From IMG/VR virus record IMGVR_UViG_3300045455_000034, positions 1-34,412 of that record: DNA of 34,412 nt, one strand, 5' to 3'. The notes below the pieces were generated by a model, which was not told the origin of the DNA, made no database searches, and saw only the letters and a list, made by a program, of their open reading frames with translations. The position numbers and the translations under genes were made by a program. The stretch comes from a virus. Below are positions 29,991 to 34,412 of the stretch, piece by piece; the first letter of the stretch is position 1; each line of letters starts with the position of its first letter.

Positions 29991-30664
29991 TTGATGTGTC
30001 TCCACGATCTATAGGTAGCAATTTTCCATACATTTATGGGCGAGATGCCGAACATTTGAGCAATTTTCTTGCTGGAAACACCCTCTTTATACATCTCTCT
30101 AATCTGAATTACCTGGCTATTTGTAACTTTGGCAAACCCACTTTTCTCCCCGCGGGCGACAGAATCGGGATTGGTGTGGGACCAGTGATTTTTTCCACGT
30201 GGTAAGTTTTCTGGATGAAGCCGACTGGGGTGATTATCCCCGCGTCGCAATCTCTCGGGATGGAGATGTGTCCCATGTTTATCCCCTCTCGCTAATCTCT
30301 CTGGATTTGTGCGACTATAGTGCTGGTCTCCTCGTGGGTATTTCTCGGGATATAACACACGGGCATTTCTGGCACCGGAAGCAGATCTTCCCTTTTGAGC
30401 CATGTCTTTGTTGTTTTCGTCCGCGGTGCCCAGAAACAAGTGGTCGGGATTTATGCAGGAAGGAATGTCGCATTTGTGGCAGACATATAACCCGGCGGGT
30501 ATCTCTCCATTTGCCAGTTCCCACATGACGCGATGAGCTCTCGCTGTCTTTCCCCGAAAACCAACTTTCCCATAGCCGCGGCCCACTGTTGGTCCTTGCC
30601 ATAACCAGCAGTCGTTTTCAATCCGCACTCTTTTCATCAAGGTCTCAATAGAAGTTTGGTACAT
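29987..30664 (-). CDS. free-standing HNH homing endonuclease with five 15-residue repeats
   Basis: 225 residues. An HNH_3 core: CWLWQGPTVGRGYGKVGFRG, ARAHRVMWELANGEIP, then YVCHKCDIPSCINPDHLFLG. Next come five tandem 15-residue units of the type PERLRRGDNHPSRLH, which resemble NUMOD-like DNA-contacting modules, and a C-terminal helix-turn-helix (MYKEGVSSKKIAQMFGIS). This is a selfish endonuclease inserted in the recombination region. The ATG at 30664 follows GGGGTAGG; an ATG at 30679 is also in frame. A near-perfect palindrome (30678-30688) overlaps the upstream ATG. Confidence 0.85.
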   Translation of the reverse strand: MYQTSIETLMKRVRIENDCWLWQGPTVGRGYGKVGFRGKTARAHRVMWELANGEIPAGLYVCHKCDIPSCINPDHLFLGTADENNKDMAQKGRSASGARNARVLYPEKYPRGDQHYSRTNPERLARGDKHGTHLHPERLRRGDNHPSRLHPENLPRGKNHWSHTNPDSVARGEKSGFAKVTNSQVIQIREMYKEGVSSKKIAQMFGISPINVWKIATYRSWRHIK

Positions 30665-30969
30665 GTGCCTACCCCACATACTGAGTAACTGGGGTTGGCT
30701 GGAAAAGGAGAGAAGAGAGGAAACCAGTCAGCCCCGGGAATGTGTTGCCCCTTGTGGAAGCACAACAGGGATATACGCTTTGCCAACAGACCGGGTAAAT
30801 ATTCACTATTTGCTATCCGCACCCGCTGCATACATACACACCACAAGGGGCTTATGAAGTTGTTAAGCGCCGGTCTCTCCCGACTGTCGCTCTTATGCTG
30901 TTTCCCGCTTGTCTCAGAGTACGGGCTTTCCCTGCACGCCGTTGGGCCGGCAAGCCCTGCAGGTTCGCA

Positions 30970-31045
30970 TTGGGACAGGTGGGCCTCGAACCGCACCTTA
31001 CAGCGCCGGAGGGGAAAGGCTGCTGTTGCTGTTCCAGCGTCCCAA
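30970..31045 (-). ncRNA. tRNA-like element 1 (degenerate)
   Basis: 76 bases, the length of a tRNA. A perfect 7-bp acceptor-like stem (TTGGGAC with GTCCCAA) closes it. A D-arm-like hairpin (GCTG/CAGC) and a T-arm-like hairpin (AGGTG/CACCT) containing GGTTCGAGG are present, but the T-loop is too long (12) and the anticodon-like loop has ten bases. It is therefore a tRNA-like structure or a decayed tRNA rather than a normal gene. Confidence 0.4.
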
Positions 31046-31100
31046 TAAAAGGGGTCATGATGCTGCCTGGCTTGCCTGGTCAAAACATCGCCCCTTCAGG

Positions 31101-31174
31101 GGGAGAAGAGGGATTTGAACCCTCTAGCTCTGGAGAATGAGGAGGGCATTCTCAAAGCTTTTACCAAATCTCCC
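31101..31174 (-). tRNA. tRNA-like element 2, canonical T-arm but degenerate D-arm
   Basis: 74 bases. Acceptor strands GGGAGAT and TTCTCCC pair at six of seven positions. The T-arm is textbook: GAGGG, TTCAAAT, CCCTC. The anticodon-type hairpin has a seven-pair stem (GAGAATG/CATTCTC) and loop CCCTCCT, with C instead of T at the usual position 33, so the amino acid cannot be read safely (CTC by position). Only about 14 bases remain for the D-arm and they do not pair well. Likely a decayed tRNA or a tRNA mimic. Confidence 0.45.
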
Positions 31175-31257
31175 GTATTAACCCCAATTTGCCATTTATG
31201 CGCCAGCTACCTGGTCACTCGCTCTTAAGCAACATGCACAAATCAGGGATTTGATTA

Positions 31258-31482
31258 TTAAAGTTCTGCTGCGACTTTTGCCGCGCTCACCAGGTCCAAC
31301 TGGATCTGGGCCACATCTATGTACAAATTACGGGCAGCTTCGATATCTCTTTCTTGCGCCAGTCGCAAGGCATCTTGATGGCTCATCTGGTCGGCTTCTG
31401 GCACATAGACCCTGATCAAGATATCTTCAGCTAACTCTTGCCACCCAAACGGTGTAAGTTCATCGTCAAGAAAGTTGGCCAT
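31258..31482 (-). CDS. small acidic hypothetical protein
   Basis: 74 residues, acidic and helical (ANFLDDELTPFGWQELAEDI, LRLAQERDIEAARNLYIDVA). ATG start; the Shine-Dalgarno is weak. It sits just after the SSB-like gene, with two bases between. No family is recognised. Confidence 0.55.
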   Translation of the reverse strand: MANFLDDELTPFGWQELAEDILIRVYVPEADQMSHQDALRLAQERDIEAARNLYIDVAQIQLDLVSAAKVAAEL

Positions 31483-31483
31483 T

Positions 31484-32212
31484 TTATTTCATTTTCTCCA
31501 TAATCATCTGCATCGTTTCCGGGCTGTCCACCGTGAAATACTTGTTGATCAAGGGCATATTGGCCACATTCAAACTGATCGTATCCCGAATCACCTTCAG
31601 ATCAGTTTGGCCGCGCACCGCATTTTCGACCACAACTTTCAGGAATTGCAGCGCCGTATCACGTTCTTTAATGCCGGGGTTGGCTGCCGTTGGTTCTTCG
31701 CTAACATTCACCCCCGAATACTGAGTATTGGTGGGGGTATTGGACGGAGCGCCACGCGTCAAATAGTCGGCGACACACGCGTTGCGATCCTTGAACAGGC
31801 CAATAAATTCGAATGTAGTGCGGTCCTTCGTTTCACCCTTGGCGTTCACATAGGTTTGTCCGGTTGGTTTTTGTCTTACTCGTACATACCGGCCTGCCAG
31901 CTCACGCACACTGATTCCCAATGCTTTGATAGAAGGAAGAACAATCCCGGCCCATTCATGTGATTCGGCAATCATGCCCCGGTTGATTGAGTCCGTTATG
32001 TTTTGCTCAGCAATGGGTACGATTGCGATTTCGATTGCAGTTACCCGCTTGTCAATACTGTGTTGCGCCGGGTCATAGGGCACTTTGCCAACACCTTTTT
32101 GCAAAATCGCATAATACATATCGATATGCACTTCTCCCCAGTACTCGAATTGCCGCATTTGCGGGTTCTCACTGGTGTCCCAGGGATCATCTGTAATAAT
32201 TTGGTTTGTCAT
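31484..32212 (-). CDS. early phage protein, possible ssDNA-binding role
   Basis: 242 residues. It contains VTAIEIAIVPIAEQNITDSI, EWAGIVLPSIKALGISVREL and YVRVRQKPTGQTYVNAKGET followed by FEFIGLFKDRNACVADYL. The strand-rich middle part could be an OB-like fold and the gene belongs to the early/recombination operon, so I suspect an SSB-like function, but no diagnostic motif is present. The C-terminal half is helical. One exact palindrome encodes NTQY (31728). Confidence 0.5.
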   Translation of the reverse strand: MTNQIITDDPWDTSENPQMRQFEYWGEVHIDMYYAILQKGVGKVPYDPAQHSIDKRVTAIEIAIVPIAEQNITDSINRGMIAESHEWAGIVLPSIKALGISVRELAGRYVRVRQKPTGQTYVNAKGETKDRTTFEFIGLFKDRNACVADYLTRGAPSNTPTNTQYSGVNVSEEPTAANPGIKERDTALQFLKVVVENAVRGQTDLKVIRDTISLNVANMPLINKYFTVDSPETMQMIMEKMK

Positions 32213-32247
32213 TTTTGTAGTTCCTTTCGTTTGGACGTTCTGATTGA

Positions 32248-32508
32248 TTATTGTTTTGGTACTCTGCCGGTTGCGACTACTCCGATGGAGGCGAGTGTAT
32301 AAATATCCGCTTTTTCTTGATCAATCCAATTTGCGATCCGTTTGACCAGCCACCGCTCAAGGTGAGTGCGTGGGAGCGGGAGCATGGTGTAGAGATCATC
32401 CAGAAAACGCAGGATACGGGGGTAATTGGCGGTATTTAAGCGGGGAGTATTGCACCGCTGCAACCACCAAAGCATGACGAGAAGCCATAAGGGAAGATTT
32501 CCGATCAC
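32248..32508 (-). CDS. small hypothetical protein with hydrophobic N-terminus
   Basis: 86 residues. GTG start overlapping the lipoprotein stop (GTGA), with GGAGG about ten bases upstream, so probably coupled. A hydrophobic N-terminal stretch (LPLWLLVMLWWLQ) may be a membrane segment; the rest (RILRFLDDLYTMLPLPRTHL) is helical. Its pairing with a lipoprotein suggests a membrane-associated partner. Confidence 0.5.
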   Translation of the reverse strand: MIGNLPLWLLVMLWWLQRCNTPRLNTANYPRILRFLDDLYTMLPLPRTHLERWLVKRIANWIDQEKADIYTLASIGVVATGRVPKQ

Positions 32509-33002
32509 TGTTGAATTACCTCCTGTTGTGGAATGGGTGGGGTGAGGATGATCACAGGCACAATCCAGATCGTGGGCATAGTTTTTACTGCGGTCATTGC
32601 TGCTTCAATCGAATATGTTCCCAAAGCGGTCAAGACTTTCTCCGGCAATGCTGCGGGGAGAATGTATTTCCATCCGCCAGCTTCGAGACTCTTGATCAGC
32701 TCTGCAAAGTTCACAGTGTTCAGCTTGAGCCCGTTCAAGCTGTTTTGTGCCCGACCGCTTTGATCAATGATCGTGAAGGCGTAGTTGGACCCTTGCGGCC
32801 AGGCCATAAGCAGCAAATCCTTCGATTGCATGATAAAGGTGCCAGGATTAGCGGCCACGACAGCTTTCAGCCCATTGATCGTTTCGGCAGCGCCAAGTTG
32901 AGCTCCGCTGCTCGAGCCGGCAGAGATCGCTCCGCCAACACAGGCGATGCTGCTCAGAAACAGACTAAGAATCAATGCGATTGTCCAGATGTATTTGTTC
33001 AT
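32505..33002 (-). CDS. predicted lipoprotein, candidate superinfection-exclusion factor
   Basis: 165 residues with a lipoprotein signal peptide: NKYIWTIALILSLFLSS, then the lipobox SIAC and a Gly/Ser-rich linker. The mature part includes INGLKAVVAANPGTFIMQSK and AELIKSLEAGGWKYILPAAL, and a Pro-rich C-terminal tail. Lipoproteins coded next to the lysogeny switch often block infection by related phages (for example Ltp of TP-J34 or Llp of T5). That function is inferred from position and topology only. ATG with AAGGA upstream. Confidence 0.6.
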   Translation of the reverse strand: MNKYIWTIALILSLFLSSIACVGGAISAGSSSGAQLGAAETINGLKAVVAANPGTFIMQSKDLLLMAWPQGSNYAFTIIDQSGRAQNSLNGLKLNTVNFAELIKSLEAGGWKYILPAALPEKVLTALGTYSIEAAMTAVKTMPTIWIVPVIILTPPIPQQEVIQQ

Positions 33003-33086
33003 GCGTTCCTTTCATGTGTTCTATTTACATGTTCTATTCATGTGATTTTTGGGGTATAATTTTTATGGGACATGCGTCCCTTTCAT
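33000..33086. repeat. duplicated 16-bp ribosome-binding/start segment upstream of the lipoprotein
   Basis: CATGCGTTCCTTTCAT (33000-33015) and CATGCGTCCCTTTCAT (33071-33086) differ at one base. On the - strand each reads as AAAGGxACGC followed by ATG. The downstream copy starts the lipoprotein; the upstream copy starts an 11-codon frame that ends before it. This may be a leader peptide or a simple duplication. Confidence 0.55.
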
Positions 33087-33101
33087 CGCAAGCTCTCGCT
33101 C

Positions 33102-33323
33102 TTACTCAGTGGGAGCTTGCATTTTTGGTCCGACTGCTTGTAGCGCAGTGATGATCCGGTGAAAGGCATCGTTGGCGAGCGCTGCTCGGCGTACTACACT
33201 CACTTCACAATTCTTGTCAGCTAACAATGGAGCTACAGCTTCCAATCCTTTGTAGGCGCTTGCGATTGCTTCTGTTCGAGCCCACTCCACATGATTTGGC
33301 CAACGCTTTCGAGCCGTCGTCAT
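33102..33323 (-). CDS. small hypothetical early protein
   Basis: 73 residues, helical (TTARKRWPNHVEWARTEAIA, RAALANDAFHRIITALQAVG). ATG with AGGAGG upstream (AGGAGGAAATATAGG). Its stop overlaps a hairpin (33088-33120). The family is unknown. Confidence 0.6.
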   Translation of the reverse strand: MTTARKRWPNHVEWARTEAIASAYKGLEAVAPLLADKNCEVSVVRRAALANDAFHRIITALQAVGPKMQAPTE

Positions 33324-33418
33324 CCTATATTTCCTCCTGACTGCTATTCAATTGTCAATGTGCGCCCGGTTAGTGCCCGGATAACTGCTTAATTCTGACA
33401 AATCACCTCCTCCCCTCT

Positions 33419-33429
33419 ATACTGAGTAT
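33419..33429. promoter_or_regulatory. intergenic copy of the 11-bp palindrome after the cro-like gene
   Basis: Seven bases past the cro-like stop, with a CCTCCCCTC run on its left. It lies in the early leftward transcript, where a bound repressor could halt elongation. Confidence 0.5.
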
Positions 33430-33435
33430 GTGGGA

Positions 33436-33726
33436 CTATTCGGTTTGCAATATTTCTCGCCCAATGGCGCTGGCGGGCTGGTACAAATTGGGCTTGATCG
33501 CTGCCAGGCAGTCAAAGGCGAAATCGCCGCGCCAGTCACGACATTTGAGCGCAAGCGTCATCAGAAACGAAAAATCGGGAGTGTTGATACCATCTTCCCA
33601 GTTTTTCACGGTCATGTAGGAAAGGGATTCACCTTGGATATTTTCAACAAGAACTGCAGCAAACTTTCTCAGGCTGAGCTTTTTGGATTTGCGATATCGG
33701 GATACGATTTGTTGGGTAGATTTCAT
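33436..33726 (-). CDS. Cro-like XRE-family helix-turn-helix regulator
   Basis: 96 residues. The helix-turn-helix is visible: IVSRYRKSKKLSLRKFAAVL, then GESLSYMTVKNWEDGINTPD. First gene of the leftward early operon and divergent from the repressor, thus in the cro position. It would bind the shared control region at 33727-33846. ATG with AGAG five bases upstream. An exact palindrome lies seven bases beyond its stop (33419-33429). Confidence 0.75.
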   Translation of the reverse strand: MKSTQQIVSRYRKSKKLSLRKFAAVLVENIQGESLSYMTVKNWEDGINTPDFSFLMTLALKCRDWRGDFAFDCLAAIKPNLYQPASAIGREILQTE

Positions 33727-33777
33727 GTATGCTCTTTATAGGTAACTGGAATTACTAAACGTAACTATGGTGACATT

Positions 33778-33806
33778 ATAATAACAAACAGTGTCCAACC
33801 TGTCAA
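33778..33806 (-). promoter_or_regulatory. early leftward promoter (PR-like)
   Basis: On the - strand: TTGACA (33806-33801), 17-base spacer, TATTAT (33783-33778). This is the best promoter in the control region and points at the Cro-like gene, with an expected start near 33771 and a leader of about 45 bases. Confidence 0.75.
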
Positions 33807-33812
33807 GGGGTA

Positions 33813-33840
33813 TTTACACAAAATGTTCTATTGCTATACT
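33813..33840 (+). promoter_or_regulatory. repressor promoter (PRM-like)
   Basis: TTTACA (33813-33818), 16-base spacer, TATACT (33835-33840). It is arranged back to back with the leftward promoter; the -35 boxes are six bases apart. The expected transcript start, about seven bases after the -10, falls on the GTG at 33847, which would make the repressor mRNA leaderless. Confidence 0.6.
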
Positions 33841-33846
33841 TATGTT

Positions 33847-34281
33847 GTGACGAAAGATAACTTGCGTGAATGGTTCAGACAAAAATATTTCTACTGGGAG
33901 CAAAATATCCATCAGGATCGAGGGTCGATTAAAGAATTTGCAGCTTATCTGGGAATTGGACGTACATATCTAACAATGCTTATGAATGGCACCCGCCAAA
34001 ATATAAGCATGGAAACCGCTCTGCGGATTGCAGAACGGCTGAATGATTATCAAATACTGAGTATTTTAGGATATGCTCGACCAGGTAAACAATTAATTGT
34101 TGATCATTTTCCCCTTGATTTTGGAGAACGTCTTACCCGGGCTACAGAAGAAGTAAATCGCACATTCGCCGAACGTGGAGTAACTGGGGAAATGCCTGCG
34201 GCAGAAAAAATTGCAGTTGAAATTTTTGAGAAATGGGGTTTTAAATACATTTCAACTAACAGTGAGGATGAAGGATCATAA
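33847..34281 (+). CDS. CI-like phage repressor (XRE family)
   Basis: 144 residues from the GTG at 33847; an ATG at 33823 is in frame with AAGGGG twelve bases upstream and would add eight residues, but the -10 box lies inside that part. The helix-turn-helix is clear: GSIKEFAAYLGIGRTYLTML, NGTRQNISMETALRIAERL. The C-terminal part (FGERLTRATEEVNRTFAERG) lacks a LexA/CI-type peptidase signature, so induction would not use classic self-cleavage. It is the only clear + strand regulator and the best candidate to bind the dispersed palindrome, one copy of which lies in its own gene (34054-34064). Confidence 0.75.
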   Translation: MTKDNLREWFRQKYFYWEQNIHQDRGSIKEFAAYLGIGRTYLTMLMNGTRQNISMETALRIAERLNDYQILSILGYARPGKQLIVDHFPLDFGERLTRATEEVNRTFAERGVTGEMPAAEKIAVEIFEKWGFKYISTNSEDEGS

Positions 34282-34412
34282 AATTTTATTTTCATTAGAC
34301 CTCGGTAATATAATAAACCCTGCTTCAATAATAGCATAACGTTCTATGGATTACAATGGTAAAATAGATTAATTGAAAGTCAAAATTCGATTAATCCAAG
34401 AGGTAAACCAAT
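34282..34412 (+). other. AT-rich right edge leading into a gene beyond the window
   Basis: No gene is present. The last bases contain AGAGGTAAACCAAT, a Shine-Dalgarno-like box placed to start a + strand gene just past the edge, and a possible -10 (TAAAAT) about 40 bases earlier. The phage therefore continues to the right, and the second attachment site was not seen. Confidence 0.4.

Larger units (their letters stand above)
30680..31257. other. gene-poor, highly structured stretch
   Basis: About 580 bases without a convincing protein gene. It contains an 11-bp perfect inverted repeat 83 bases apart (GCCCCTTGTGG at 30747-30757, CCACAAGGGGC at 30841-30851) and two tRNA-like elements on the - strand. 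Small open frames exist on both strands, but those crossing the tRNA-like elements read like translated tRNA (for example GFEPSSS). The region may encode one or more structured RNAs. Confidence 0.5.
357..34064. repeat. dispersed 11-bp palindrome ATACT(G/C)AGTAT, 18 exact copies
   Basis: Exact copies start at 357, 475, 4491, 8996, 9372, 10211, 14738, 16280, 18429, 18906, 21963, 23470, 24565, 25639, 28960, 31728, 33419 and 34054. One-mismatch copies start at 3800, 5180, 28040 and 30678. Random expectation for the two exact forms is about 0.02. Most lie inside genes, in all three frames (encoding ILSI, NTEY/NTQY or YSV), so DNA, not protein, is being conserved. Copies occur in integrase, repressor, replication and structural genes alike. 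Many are flanked by C-runs on the left and G-runs on the right. Confidence 0.95.

Noticed and set aside
30637-31140. Several ORFs of 60-150 codons on both strands
   Set aside because: Sequences such as GFEPSSS and VGLEPHLTAP are what tRNA-like DNA gives when translated; no start signals were seen.
33088-33120. - strand terminator after the small gene at 33102
   Set aside because: The hairpin is followed by a T-run only on the + strand, so it does not serve the - strand genes.

Overview
This window is almost all of a temperate, siphovirus-type phage (or prophage). The structural genes have the A118/PBSX-like layout known from phages of anaerobic Gram-positive bacteria and Chloroflexota: fused terminase, portal, Mu-F-like head protein, Gp20-type scaffold, HK97-fold capsid, minor capsid and connector proteins, tail tube, Gp15-type chaperone, tape measure and collar-domain fibres. 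The host cannot be fixed from sequence alone. A small lipoprotein and an SH3b endolysin would fit a monoderm or Chloroflexota-like host. I saw no host gene except the 3' half of a tRNA-Leu at the left edge. Its 5' half is missing, so this junction looks like attP or a distal prophage end rather than an intact integration target.

Layout. (1) 1-1100: attachment core and tyrosine integrase on the + strand. (2) 1104-19535, - strand: the late operon read right to left: terminase, portal, intein-containing head protein, scaffold, capsid, connectors, tail, tape measure and fibres. (3) 19548-21602: lysis cassette, a zinc-ribbon gene and a solitary CRISPR-repeat-like hairpin. (4) 21615-24747: primase-polymerase, an AT-rich iteron region (probable origin), VapE-type helicase and a small zinc protein. 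(5) 24725-27236: accessory genes: a VWA protein, a zinc/tandem-repeat protein and a HARP-like plus J-domain protein. (6) 27270-30664: recombination genes (Cas4-like exonuclease, Sak4-like ATPase, ERCC4 nuclease) and an HNH endonuclease. (7) 30665-31257: a gene-poor stretch with two degenerate tRNA-like elements. (8) 31258-33323: early genes including a predicted lipoprotein. (9) 33436-34281: the lysogeny switch, a Cro-like gene (-) and a repressor (+) with back-to-back promoters. Nearly every gene except integrase, repressor and the nested nuclease is on the - strand, with frequent GTGA/ATGA stop-start overlaps.

Three observations stand out. First, the head gene carries a complete 191-residue mini-intein, and a 162-codon ORF on the opposite strand, confined to the intein DNA, reads like a helix-turn-helix plus Vsr/PD-(D/E)xK homing endonuclease. 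Second, a lone type I-E-like CRISPR repeat abuts a stop codon at 21331-21359 and is followed by a hairpin terminator, the layout expected of a phage RNA anti-CRISPR (racRNA) or decoy. Third, an 11-bp palindrome, ATACT(G/C)AGTAT, occurs 18 times exactly and 4 more times with one mismatch, against about 0.02 expected by chance. It recalls the stoperators of mycobacteriophage L5 or a HIP1-like genomic palindrome. A promoter-RNA-terminator unit at 14034-14166 is a further candidate noncoding RNA.
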